Source: Saccharolobus caldissimus
GTDB lineage: Archaea; Thermoproteota; Thermoprotei_A; Sulfolobales; Sulfolobaceae
Reading direction: 5' to 3'
Length of the DNA: 64,000 nt
NCBI RefSeq assembly: GCF_020886315.1
Contig: NZ_AP025226.1
Span: 2,382,001 to 2,446,000, forward strand
The notes under the pieces were generated by a model. The model saw nothing but the letters and a program-made list of their open reading frames with translations, had not been told where the DNA came from and made no database searches. The translations under genes were made by a program, and so were the position numbers. Position 1 is the stretch's first letter, and every line of letters starts with the position of its first letter. Positions 46,240 through 55,204 of this stretch are shown one piece after another.

Positions 46240-47138
46240 ATGAATATAAGTGAGGTTGACGTAGAGGGTTTTAGGGGGCTTAAAATTGCTACTAGGCTTA
46301 AGAGGATTAATATTGTCGTTGGGGAGAACGGTAGCGGTAAGACTTCTTTTCTTGAATCAATTTTTATGTCAACTCTTTTCCAATCAGATATAAATGATAA
46401 TGACATATACACTTTTCTCATTTATATACTAAACAGTAGGGGAGATATTCTTTCTGCCTTTTCCACTCTGTCTGACTCTAAAGTTAGAATTGATGATGTA
46501 ATAACACAATTTAAGAAGATTGACCCTTACAGTATTGATGTTGAAATAAATAATGAAAAAGTGGCTGAAATTAGGGTAAAATCTGGAATCTTAACAACTG
46601 AGACTTTATCTGGACCGTTGTTTTTGCCAATTGTAAGGATTATAAAAAAAATTGGTATTAAATATTCCCCTCTTTACATTTCTACATTCTTTGATTCTTC
46701 AGGGAATCCGGAAAGAATTTACAGTATCGCGAAAAGAAAAAAAGAAAAATAGAATCCAATTTTGAAATATTACAAGACGAATATGGCCAATTTAAGCTAT
46801 ATTATGATAAGCTACCTGCATACGTTATGGGCAGAGGACTCTTAAAGAGGGAATTAATAAAACTAGCCCTAATGTCATCTGACATTCTCTTAATTGATGA
46901 AATTGAAGATTCCCTTCATCCCGATCTTGTAATGGAAGTATTGAATTATATAAAGCGTGAAAAAGGAGTTCAAGTAATTTTCACTACTCACGTAAACGAA
47001 GTTGTAAAAATGGCAGGAAAAGTACTTGCTGATTCTGAGACCCAAGTAATTTATCTATCTAAAGCAGGATATGAAACGTATAAGCTTTCAGAAATTTCTG
47101 AATTCGAGAAGCCCCTTAGTTGGTTAGGATACGTGTGA
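46240..47138 (+). CDS. OLD/AAA15-like ATPase, frame split at a slippery A7 heptamer
   Basis: The first frame (46240-46752) carries Walker A NIVVGENGSGKTSFLESIF; the second (to 47138) carries Walker B DILLIDEIEDSLHPDLVMEV and the switch His VIFTTHVNEVV. The two frames differ by -1 and join exactly at A AAA AAA G (46737-46744). After slippage the protein reads ...SIAKRKKRKIESNFEILQ... for a total of about 299 residues, a normal compact size for the family. The downstream TOPRIM gene begins 3 bases after the stop. It is either a programmed -1 frameshift, transcript slippage, a mutation, or a sequencing error. Confidence 0.65.
46737..46744 (+). promoter_or_regulatory. Candidate -1 frameshift heptamer
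   Basis: In the zero frame the bases read AGA AAA AAA GAA, i.e. X XXY YYZ as A AAA AAA followed by G. A -1 slip puts the ribosome in the frame that continues through the missing Walker B half. The zero frame reaches a TAG two codons later. Programmed -1 frameshifting at an A-rich heptamer is known in Saccharolobus solfataricus for the alpha-fucosidase gene. Confidence 0.5.
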
Positions 47139-47141
47139 AAC

Positions 47142-47747
47142 ATGGCTATAAGTTGTGATAGAATATTTGTAGAAGGTGCTACTGAAAAGATCATTCTTAG
47201 TAAGCTAGGTTATAATGAAGATAATATAGAAGTAAAATTCGGGAGGGAAGAGGTGATTAAGGAATTTAAAAAGTACTTGTCTTCCTCTATGTCTATCTTG
47301 AAAAAGGGAAATGTATGTTTTGTAATAGATGGAGACGAGGAAAGATACAAGGGTGTTTATAATAGGCTTAAGAAGGATATAAGTGCTCTAGATTATTCTC
47401 CACCGTATATAAAAATGTGTAAGGATAACTTATGTTATGTTTTAGTAGTCATAGGTAATAAAAACGATGATTTTAAAGGTTGTATTGAAACAATATTATT
47501 GGAAAAACTCAAGATAGACGAGAAAATTAATGATATAATAAACAGAGTATTAGAATATGAACAACAGAAGGTAGGTCATCTTTCAATATGTGATAGAGAT
47601 AAAATACGTTTTTATTTATCGATATTTTTACTTTCTGGAGGACCAACATTGCTTTATCTATCTAAAAGGTTTACAGAAGAATTACTTAGAATAGTTGGGG
47701 AGGATTTCATAAGAAATATTATCGCTGATTTCATAGAAATTAAATAG
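47142..47747 (+). CDS. TOPRIM (DUF3226/OLD-type) nuclease partner
   Basis: The 201-residue protein begins CDRIFVEGATEKIILSKLGY (the TOPRIM Glu in EGATE) and has NVCFVIDGDEERYKG (DGD, the metal-binding DxD) at about residue 70, then LVVIGNKNDDFKGCIETILL and a helical C-terminus. This is a canonical TOPRIM nuclease of the OLD/DUF3226 kind. Adjacent ATPase and TOPRIM genes recall PARIS (AriA/AriB), Gabija and class 2 OLD systems, which sense phage proteins and cleave nucleic acid. Confidence 0.7.
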   Translation: MAISCDRIFVEGATEKIILSKLGYNEDNIEVKFGREEVIKEFKKYLSSSMSILKKGNVCFVIDGDEERYKGVYNRLKKDISALDYSPPYIKMCKDNLCYVLVVIGNKNDDFKGCIETILLEKLKIDEKINDIINRVLEYEQQKVGHLSICDRDKIRFYLSIFLLSGGPTLLYLSKRFTEELLRIVGEDFIRNIIADFIEIK

Positions 47748-47939
47748 AATTGTCAAAAAGTTTTTATCACTTACGTAAAAGAGAGATTCTCATATTAACG
47801 CTAATCCCTTTCTCCTCAACTTTCAACTCTCCCATTAGCTATTAGGCTGGGTTAAACGCTTTAGTCACATACTTCACGACTTACTGGAAAGTATCTGCAA
47901 CGACTTAAAGCTTTTTACTCGTTAGTACGCACTTAACAT

Positions 47940-48467
47940 ATGGAAGGATATTTAGATTATAAAAATAATTCTAAAGGTTATATTTACGCTAAATTATACG
48001 ATAGTTTGGTTGAAGGCAAATTAGCTTTAGAGATGTTGCAAAAAGGCCTGTTACAGAATGCTTCTTCAAAGGCATTTTTAAGTGTAAAATCTGCTATTAG
48101 TGCACTAATTGTAAAGAATCTTAATGAGATTATCAAATCAAAAAATGAGAAGGAAAAGTATTGGTACGAAAACGTCGGATATTCAGCACCTGCAACAGGA
48201 TTAATAGGAATATCAAAAGACTTGAAAAACTTAAGCATAGACGCTGAAAACGTGATAAGAATTGCTTTATCTTTACACAAGTTCTCGTACAATGGTTTTG
48301 ATCCTAATTTTGTTGATTATAGGAACTCTGAAGAGGTAATAAGTGACATAAAAGAGGTCACAGAGTGGTTACTTAATTTAAAATATTACTTTAGCGATTT
48401 TTGGGACGAAAAGTTAGAAAAAGCAAAGAAGGAGTTAGAGGAATTATTAAAAAATACGTTCAATTAA
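47940..48467 (+). CDS. PaREP1-family protein
   Basis: The 175-residue helical protein has the family hallmark: YAKLYDSLVEGKLALEMLQK, NASSKAFLSVKSAISALIVK and a C-terminal AENVIRIALSLHKFSYNGFD. PaREP1 proteins are abundant in Sulfolobales and Pyrobaculum and resemble HEPN-type domains; their role is not established, though HEPN folds are often RNases in toxin-antitoxin pairs. It follows the ATPase/TOPRIM pair by 190 bases with its own start. Confidence 0.7.
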   Translation: MEGYLDYKNNSKGYIYAKLYDSLVEGKLALEMLQKGLLQNASSKAFLSVKSAISALIVKNLNEIIKSKNEKEKYWYENVGYSAPATGLIGISKDLKNLSIDAENVIRIALSLHKFSYNGFDPNFVDYRNSEEVISDIKEVTEWLLNLKYYFSDFWDEKLEKAKKELEELLKNTFN

Positions 48468-48809
48468 TTATCCGCTCCTAAAAGGAATTTCGGTTATATG
48501 CACAGCGTAATGCACCATGAGTATTTCCCTGCTTTTTAAAGCTAACCTTAGGAATAGGTTAAGGAGGGATTTAATACTCTTAGGCTATAGTGAGAGTTTG
48601 TCCAAGAGGAATTTGAGTGATGTGTTAAGGATAATATTGCTAAGGTTAGGTTTCTTTTGGATGAGTTGGAGAGGCTAAGAAGAGGGCACCTAATGAAACT
48701 CTCTGAAGGGAGTTAGTCCCGTAGATGACATGAAAAGGAGTAATAAGGCCGGGTGACTAATAATCACGATGAAGGCCAAACTCTACATCGTAGAGAATAC
48801 TAGAAAAAA
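48468..48809. other. Relic region with structured 3' segment
   Basis: A short broken frame reads LIFKANLRNRLRRDLILLGY and SKRNLSDVLRIILLRLG, possibly a second PaREP-like or IS remnant. About 48690-48780 follows a sequence with nested inverted repeats (CTCTGAAGGGAGTTAGTCCC; GGCCGGGTGAC...ACGATGAAGGCC). This could be the right end of an IS200/IS605-type element or a small RNA, but no TnpB is seen. Confidence 0.3.
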
Positions 48810-51440
48810 TTATTTTCTTTTGCTAATTAGTAATGCAATAACTATAACTATTATTAAGATTATACCCACAATAATTCCTATGTTTACGTAATTATATCCA
48901 GAGTTAACTATTAACGTTTTCACAGCAGTCTTACCCCATAAATCTTTGGCTATTAGCGTAATATTATTTTCACCGTTTTGCAACTTAAGTTGTAACTGGG
49001 TTGTTGATGAGTAGTTACCTACAAGTTTACCGTTTAAGAAGATAAGATAATACGTATTAGTTCCGCCATTAACTGAAGCCGATAATGTAATTGATGTATT
49101 ATACTGAATGAAGTTTCCTTGAGTTTGTTCTTTAACACTTAACGAAGGAGGTGAGACTACTGACACTGGTTTACTCACATTTATTATATAACCTGCAGAA
49201 TCCCTAACCGTCACCGTTATTATATAAACTCCTATACTGCTTAAATCTAGTTCCTTAAAGGATCCATTACCCACATAACTTCCGTTAATATACCAAGAAA
49301 TATAGTAGGGTGGTGTTCCTAGAGATACTGTAGCGTTAACTGGAAACTCAGCTCCAGAATCTATAGTAGTTTTAGGTACTGATAACTCAGCTACGGGATC
49401 AGGGTTAACCCTTATAATAAAGCTCTTTGCTGACGATACCCCTAGAACGTCTTTTACCATAACAGTAATGTTATATTCGCCAATATTAGAAGGCGTGAAA
49501 TTATACAGTTCATCCCCAATTCCACTACTTACTAAAGAGTTATTAACGTACCAGTAATATACAAGGCTTCCAGATCCCCCTTTACCTATAGCCTTTATTA
49601 CTTCCCTTAATCCCTTATCTGTCTCATTGGTATAACTTAATGTAGAAATATAGGGATTGGGATTGATAGTGAAATTATATTTTGAAATATTTATACTACC
49701 TGCGTAATCCTTAATTTCTATTTGAATGGTATATTTTCCTATACTATAACCCTTCATGTTTACTGTGTAATATGCAATTGAAGTGTAATTCATGATTTTA
49801 TACGTTTCTGATAATATCCCGCTATCATTAGATATTGTAATAGTGATATTATATGGCTTAGTACCTCCGCTTATTATAGAGGTAAAGTTAAAGTATGGCA
49901 ATGCAAGATCTGTATAATTGGTTACGTTAAGTATTTGTACTTTTAAGGGCGGATTTATTGTAAGCGGGAATTCGTAAGATTTTAAATTTCCATTAAAATC
50001 AATAAGTTTTATTTTAATAGTATAATTACCTGGAGAAAGCGGATTTAAGGGTAAATAATACGTCAATACAGAGGGGAATAGAACGTAAGTATATCCAGAT
50101 AACTCGTTTCCACTGCTATTGCTAATTGTAACGTTTAACTTATACGGTAAAACTCCACCAGAGACGTTTATAGTAAATACGTATGGGAAATTCTGGTCTG
50201 TAACTTTAGTGTAATTAACAACGTTAAATCTTAACTGTGATACGTTTTCGTTTAAGTTATTTATAACTTGATAACCACTACTCACTAAATAAACACCATT
50301 ATATGAAACAGTATATAAGTTATCTGCGGATTCCTCAGTATCCAGACCAAAGGGGAAGAGGAATTTAGGGGGTGCTAAAGTTCCGTTTAAATATTGATAG
50401 ATCATAGCTAATTCCACATTTGATTCATTAAAGAATGTAAACTCACCATTACCTCCACCACCTAATATTAGCTCTGCATCGTAAGCAAATCCTCCCGCAG
50501 TGAAGTTATAACCATCTACAAGGATATATGCTGATAACGTATTAGGTATCAATATGGTGACATTATCGTACCATATGGGTAAACCACTCTGGTTCATGTA
50601 CCCAAAAGATATCATGGGACCTTGAGAAGTGTATGATGTGTTTATGAGTAAGTATTTTAAAGAGGGTATTAATAGTGTGGAGAAATTGGTACCATATACG
50701 TAATAGTCATTTCCGTCATTAGTAACGTAAACTATTCCATTACCCTTCACACTACTATTAGATAGAATTGAGATTTTACCAGTTAAATTCCATATATTAT
50801 CTACAAATCTGTAGGAATAATTATTGGTATAAATTTGTATAACATTCTGTAACCAAAGTTGTTGAGAACCACCTATCGTATTAACCTGAAGAACTACATT
50901 TAACTGAATGGATGCAGAGTATTGACTTATACCAGCCGGTGGTGTTGAATTATACGCTAGTAATTTGTTAATCTCAACAGCACCTATTACACTTTTAATC
51001 TTCTCTATATAAGGACTGATAACACCATTGTTAACCTTAAGACCGTAATCGGCTATACCAGTAGGCAAGGGTCTTATTAGAATATAGTAATTTAACGTAA
51101 CAGGATTATTACTAATGTTATTATCGAAAACAATATAATATTGTCCACTTTTAAGAGGAAAGAATCTACTAAGGGAATTAGTAGTAGTTGAATATATTGA
51201 CTGAGATAAACCTGTTTGATTAAATTGATAAAATTGTGAAGGAGTCATAATCATGAAAGTTATTGGTGATGATGCGTAAAAAATTACGTCAATACCGTTT
51301 CCTTGTGTAACATTATCACTAATATAGAAATAGTAACGAGGAGGTAATTGTATTTGGCCATATAAAGGTAGAGATAAAGTAAAAAAGGAAAATAATGGAA
51401 GAATTAACATTGCCAAGAATAGTATGTTAAGCAATCTCAT
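48810..51440 (-). CDS. Thermopsin-family acid protease with Ig-like repeats and membrane anchor
   Basis: The 876-residue secreted protein has signal peptide LLNILFLAMLILPLFSFFTL. The thermopsin (peptidase A5) domain occupies about residues 100-370: PTGIADYGLKVNNGVISPYI, LQVNTIGGSQQLWLQNVIQI, AELILGGGGNGEFTFFNESN, PKFLFPFGLDTEESADNLYT. It is followed by about five beta-sandwich repeats, each with a (S/N)GG or LGTPPY turn, and a C-terminal anchor NIGIIVGIILIIVIVIALLI with a basic tail. Thermopsin itself is about 340 residues, so this is an extended surface-anchored form that probably degrades protein outside the cell at low pH. Confidence 0.8.
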   Translation of the reverse strand: MRLLNILFLAMLILPLFSFFTLSLPLYGQIQLPPRYYFYISDNVTQGNGIDVIFYASSPITFMIMTPSQFYQFNQTGLSQSIYSTTTNSLSRFFPLKSGQYYIVFDNNISNNPVTLNYYILIRPLPTGIADYGLKVNNGVISPYIEKIKSVIGAVEINKLLAYNSTPPAGISQYSASIQLNVVLQVNTIGGSQQLWLQNVIQIYTNNYSYRFVDNIWNLTGKISILSNSSVKGNGIVYVTNDGNDYYVYGTNFSTLLIPSLKYLLINTSYTSQGPMISFGYMNQSGLPIWYDNVTILIPNTLSAYILVDGYNFTAGGFAYDAELILGGGGNGEFTFFNESNVELAMIYQYLNGTLAPPKFLFPFGLDTEESADNLYTVSYNGVYLVSSGYQVINNLNENVSQLRFNVVNYTKVTDQNFPYVFTINVSGGVLPYKLNVTISNSSGNELSGYTYVLFPSVLTYYLPLNPLSPGNYTIKIKLIDFNGNLKSYEFPLTINPPLKVQILNVTNYTDLALPYFNFTSIISGGTKPYNITITISNDSGILSETYKIMNYTSIAYYTVNMKGYSIGKYTIQIEIKDYAGSINISKYNFTINPNPYISTLSYTNETDKGLREVIKAIGKGGSGSLVYYWYVNNSLVSSGIGDELYNFTPSNIGEYNITVMVKDVLGVSSAKSFIIRVNPDPVAELSVPKTTIDSGAEFPVNATVSLGTPPYYISWYINGSYVGNGSFKELDLSSIGVYIITVTVRDSAGYIINVSKPVSVVSPPSLSVKEQTQGNFIQYNTSITLSASVNGGTNTYYLIFLNGKLVGNYSSTTQLQLKLQNGENNITLIAKDLWGKTAVKTLIVNSGYNYVNIGIIVGIILIIVIVIALLISKRK

Positions 51441-51765
51441 AGGTAAAAAGACAGTACTATGTTATATTTAAATGTTATTAGAGTAATACTTTATGCAACT
51501 AACGTTAACAATCGCGTTTTATTAAAGTTATTTTAATGACATTTTGTCGTCTAGATAATATTATTGAGTGATTAAAGCTTAGTTATGGAAATGCCTTGTG
51601 AAACTCTTGAATTTCCTTAGATGTTAAGCTCGTTAAATTTTCTTAAATTCAAAATTAAACGTTAGATTAAAAGTGAGTTTAACGTTAACCTTAATAAAAT
51701 TTGAAGTAAACACAAAGCATATGGAAACTCGTCTTCTTTCAGTTCTAGAATAAGATTTGTCGTTC
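51441..51765. other. Intergenic with family 2 miniature element
   Basis: It holds the miniature element 51593-51718 and the promoter side of the thermopsin gene. No coding capacity. Confidence 0.4.
51593..51718. repeat. Miniature element family 2, copy 3
   Basis: GCCTTGTGAAACTCTTGAAT ... AATTTGAAGTAAACACAAAGC, imperfect inverted ends, flanked by TATGGAAA on both sides. The body TTAGATGTTAAGCTCGTTAA is nearly identical to the copy at 21237. Confidence 0.6.
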
Positions 51766-52317
51766 TTATATATTAGAAAGCATAGATAAGCATAAATATT
51801 CCACATTATTTTCCTTACATTTCTTTAAAAAATATTCTTCACTGAAATCATTTCGCGCTATGGAATACTTTATAATATCCTTAGCCTTTATAATATCCTT
51901 TATGCCTCGCTGTTTAGAAGATATTGCATAAAGTACAGCCAAATCTTCTGGTGACGCGATGTAAATTTTTCCCACTCCTTTAATTTTAATTTGCCTCCTC
52001 TTTGAGATAAATTCCTCAGTTATTCTATATGCTGGAGGTTTAACTAAGTCAATCTTAATACCTTCTATAATTACTACATATTGCCAATGCCCTATATCAT
52101 TGGGAGTTATTTGATATTGTGAAGATACATATTCGATAAATTCCGCTAATCTTTCATAATCGTCTAGATTTACTAGGAAGTCTATATCTAATGTTGTCTC
52201 TGGTGGTGCATAGAAATTTCTTGCAAATCTTCCTATAAGTGCGTAGTCTGGATAGTATCTCTCTATAAGCTTCAGCGCTTTTCTGAAAGCATTTTTATAT
52301 TTCCATTCAATCTCCAC
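51766..52317 (-). CDS. Nucleotidyltransferase (AbiEii/MNT-like)
   Basis: The 183-residue protein has the polymerase-beta-type core ALIGRFARNFYAPPETTLDI followed by DFLV, with the catalytic Asp pair in the DIDF segment, then GIKIDLVKPPAYRITEEFIS (third Asp) and a C-terminal PEDLAVLYAISSKQRGIKDI typical of DUF6036/AbiEii-like proteins. Such proteins often act as toxins or antitoxins (MenT, AbiEii). It overlaps the upstream 97-residue gene by 46 bases, so the two are translated together, a likely toxin-antitoxin pair. Confidence 0.6.
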   Translation of the reverse strand: MEIEWKYKNAFRKALKLIERYYPDYALIGRFARNFYAPPETTLDIDFLVNLDDYERLAEFIEYVSSQYQITPNDIGHWQYVVIIEGIKIDLVKPPAYRITEEFISKRRQIKIKGVGKIYIASPEDLAVLYAISSKQRGIKDIIKAKDIIKYSIARNDFSEEYFLKKCKENNVEYLCLSMLSNI

Positions 52318-52565
52318 AATTCAACACCTAAACTAAGCGAAAGTAAAACGTACTCTACTTTGGTCATATTAGTATCCTTATCTAAGTAATAATTTAAATA
52401 ATCTTTAAGCTCTTCGTCACTTATCTTATACTCTCTTGCAAATGTTAACAATTCTTCCCACTTCTTTAACTCCTCCTTTCGTCCCAGATAATATCTCCTT
52501 GGTCTCTTAGACAATTTGTCCCACATTGTCACATAAATATAATTTCCTTTTATCTGAATCCTCAT
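52272..52565 (-). CDS. Small partner of the nucleotidyltransferase
   Basis: The 97-residue protein begins with a beta-hairpin like those of site-specific integrase arm domains (IQIKGNYIYVTMWDKLSKRP, RRYYLGRKEELKKWEEL), then a helical region ending in SLGVELWRLNGNIK. It overlaps the nucleotidyltransferase start by 46 bases and has its own TATA-like run TATAGTATATATTT upstream. Role inferred: antitoxin or DNA-binding regulator of the pair. Confidence 0.45.
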   Translation of the reverse strand: MRIQIKGNYIYVTMWDKLSKRPRRYYLGRKEELKKWEELLTFAREYKISDEELKDYLNYYLDKDTNMTKVEYVLLSLSLGVELWRLNGNIKMLSEKR

Positions 52566-53144
52566 AATATATACTATGAATTTATAGTATATATTTTTTA
52601 AGCGCAGACGCTACAATATTAGTAGTTATTGATTTACGTTAAGTACCTGCTTAAGGTAAGCCGCTATTCATGGTTTACTAATTTTCTACACTCAGATGAG
52701 AAAAGAATCAGCTTATATTATTTAATTCTACTCCTTATTTTACGAGTGTGGACAACAATTTCGTTCATTTGAAATTTGGTTAAAATTTCCTTAAAGTTAT
52801 ATCATTTAAACTCTCTGATTTACAATAAAAATTTTTGAACAAGGTTAAAGTTACAATACTATATTTTATTAACTGATAAATCTTGTGGTTAATTGAAAAA
52901 TAAAATTATACTTTATATAATTTATACTGAATTAACAAAATTGTTATCCACACTCTTTTTACTGTGTAAAAATTAACATTACATTTAATCCTACTAAAAA
53001 GCATTACATGAGGAATATGGGATTCTAATATTTTTAAAAATTAAAGATATAAATTATAAAATTTATTTTAATTTACTAAAACTTATACATTTAAGGCGTT
53101 AAGTAATAAATTATGAAAGTCGAATTCTAATCAGGATTTACTCT
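52566..53144. other. Intergenic with IS6-derived miniature element
   Basis: Apart from the miniature element at 52746-52953, I see nothing coding or regulatory beyond AT-rich DNA. Confidence 0.4.
52746..52953. repeat. Miniature inverted-repeat element derived from the IS6-type element
   Basis: GTGTGGACAACAATTTCGTT at one end and AACAAAATTGTTATCCACAC at the other match the two ends of the IS6-type element at 9025-9854 over 30-50 bases each; the transposase gene is deleted. Size 208 bp. The flanks share TTTTAC, a possible remnant of the target duplication. Confidence 0.75.
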
Positions 53145-53501
53145 TTACTTCATTATTATCCTACCTTGTCTTATCTCCCTCTTTAAAGGGTCTAGGACTA
53201 ATCCAAAGATTTCGAGAGTTACTACGCCTAATAAATTCTCATCCTCACTCTCACCTAAGATTACTGGTGAGTGTCTTTCACCATAAGGTGGCAATTCTAT
53301 TATGGCTTCAGAAACTCCCCTCTCTATAGTTGTACCATCAGCTAAGATTAGTGATACGTGAGAAATCTCCTTTAAGCCCAATTTTTGCCATACTTCCTTC
53401 TTTAGAACAGTATAATAAGCACCAGAGTCAATTAAGAACCTAACTTTTTCACTTTCTCCACGTTCATTTTTCACTATCCCATCAATGTAAATTAAACCCA
53501 C
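53145..53501 (-). CDS. Retropepsin-like aspartic protease, stand-alone
   Basis: The 118-residue single-domain clan AA protease has VRFLIDSGAYYTVLKKEVWQ (DSG triad), LILADGTTIERGVSEAIIEL and a C-terminal LLGVVTLEIFGLVLDPLKRE (the LLG-x-x-x-L motif of retropepsin-like proteins). It should work as a homodimer. It is related in fold to, but clearly different from, the protein at 4579-4956. It is isolated between a miniature element and the restriction-modification pair. Confidence 0.7.
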   Translation of the reverse strand: MGLIYIDGIVKNERGESEKVRFLIDSGAYYTVLKKEVWQKLGLKEISHVSLILADGTTIERGVSEAIIELPPYGERHSPVILGESEDENLLGVVTLEIFGLVLDPLKREIRQGRIIMK

Positions 53502-53824
53502 AATTATAATTTTAGCATGACTATTTAAAAACCTAAGTATCTGATCAGTGTGAAAATCTTAAGGTTCTTTACCCATGGATACAATTTATCAACTAGCCTA
53601 CTACATGGCGCGAATATCATTTTGGAATATCTAATTAACCTTCACGCCAACTGCAAATTTCTGTTAGGATTAAGCCTAGATAATTTTACCTGACAAAATT
53701 GAAGAATTCCACAAAGCATAATCACATCATAATGAAACTAATATGCGGAAAATTTGATATGTACCATAGTAATACTAGCTAATACTACAAAAATTTTAAG
53801 GTATAAAAATAATCTTTTTAAACA
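53502..53824. other. Intergenic with a family 2 relic
   Basis: About 53665-53725 (AAATTTCTGTTAGGATTAAG ... GAAGAATTCCACAAAGC) resembles a shortened family 2 miniature element. The 35 bases before the methylase ATG hold a TATA-like AAGGTATAAAAATAATC. Confidence 0.4.
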
Positions 53825-55204
53825 ATGAAGGGAACGACAGATAATGAAGACAAAATTTCAACACCTTTTCACATAGCCCTATATATGGTAAGTAAGCTCT
53901 TCAGTAATCCGAGTCCTAACGCTAGAGTTTTAGATGCCGGTTGTGGAGAAGGTGTATTCATCGAGGCAATCATCAAATGGTATTCTGAACAAGGAATTGA
54001 ACTTCCGGAAATAGTGGGAGTTGAGATAGATCATAAATTAGCTGAAAAGGCTCGTAAAAAATTCAATAATATTAGCAAGGTAAAAATTATAGAAGATGAT
54101 TTCCTTACTGTTGAAGAGGAAAAACTAGGAGGAAAATTCGATTACATTATAAGTAATCCCCCATATATTTCTTACGAAAAGATAAGTCCAGAGAAGAGGA
54201 AACTGTATAAATCCATATTTGAAACAGCCGTAGGAAGATTTGACACTTACATGCTCTTTTTAGAAAGAGCCCTAAACTTACTTAAGCCAGGGGGTAGAAT
54301 GGTCTTTCTGACTCCAGAGAAGTACCTTTATGTTATATCAGCCGGGAAATTACGTAAACTACTATCTAAATATAGAGTAGTAGAAATAGAGCTAATTAAC
54401 GCCTTTGAGGGTATATTAGCCTATCCCACGATAACCGTAATTGAGAAAATACCCTCAGATAAACAAACGATAATTAAAAACAGAGAAGGTAAGGTAATTA
54501 GCATATTTCTACCTAAAGACGGATCACCTTGGTTAACGTCCACTGGGAATTTAAACTATAAGCTTAAACTTAAGGATATAGCTTTAAGGATAAGCCCAGG
54601 AGTAGCTACGGGGAGGGATGAGATTTTCGTAATTCCTAAGAGTAAATTGCCTAAGAGTCTTGAACCATATGCTTATCCCACTATTAGTGGTAATGAACTA
54701 TCAGCGTTTAAACCTGGAGAAGCCATCAATTACGATAAGCTTAATTACGTTATGCTAGTCCCTTATTCCCGTGATGGTACACTAATTGAGGATAAGGCTT
54801 TAATAGATTACCTATCTAAATGGCGTGATAAATTAGAATCCCGACATATAGTAAGGATTGGAAAGAAAAAATGGTACGCTTTTCATGAAGACCCTCCCTT
54901 AAATTACATCCTTAAGCCTAAAATATTATGGAAGGATATTTCAAAGGAACCTACATTTTACGTTGATGAAAGAGGTGAGATCGTACCTAGACATAGCGTG
55001 TATTATATGGTACCGTCAGATTCCTCTATAATACCGAGGTTAATTAAATACCTTCAGACTGAAGAGGTTAAGGATTGGTTAAAGGCTAATTGTCAAAGGG
55101 CTGCTAATGGATATATTAGGCTTCAATCCCACGTTATAAAAAATCTTCCAGTACCAGATAATCTAGTTCGAGGAGTTGAAATTTGGCTAGGGAAAACGTT
55201 ATAG
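53825..55204 (+). CDS. Type II N6-adenine DNA methyltransferase (TaqI-like)
   Basis: The 459-residue gamma-class methylase has SAM-binding VLDAGCGEGVFIEAIIKW, the acidic IVGVEIDHKLAEKARKKF, catalytic IISNPPYISYEKISPEKR (NPPY) and FMLFLERALNLLKPGGRMVF, followed by a target-recognition region (about 230-430; RAANGYIRLQSHVIKNLPVP). This matches the M.TaqI/Eco57I-type arrangement. It methylates adenine to protect against the nuclease encoded next, whose gene it overlaps by 22 bases. Confidence 0.8.
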   Translation: MKGTTDNEDKISTPFHIALYMVSKLFSNPSPNARVLDAGCGEGVFIEAIIKWYSEQGIELPEIVGVEIDHKLAEKARKKFNNISKVKIIEDDFLTVEEEKLGGKFDYIISNPPYISYEKISPEKRKLYKSIFETAVGRFDTYMLFLERALNLLKPGGRMVFLTPEKYLYVISAGKLRKLLSKYRVVEIELINAFEGILAYPTITVIEKIPSDKQTIIKNREGKVISIFLPKDGSPWLTSTGNLNYKLKLKDIALRISPGVATGRDEIFVIPKSKLPKSLEPYAYPTISGNELSAFKPGEAINYDKLNYVMLVPYSRDGTLIEDKALIDYLSKWRDKLESRHIVRIGKKKWYAFHEDPPLNYILKPKILWKDISKEPTFYVDERGEIVPRHSVYYMVPSDSSIIPRLIKYLQTEEVKDWLKANCQRAANGYIRLQSHVIKNLPVPDNLVRGVEIWLGKTL

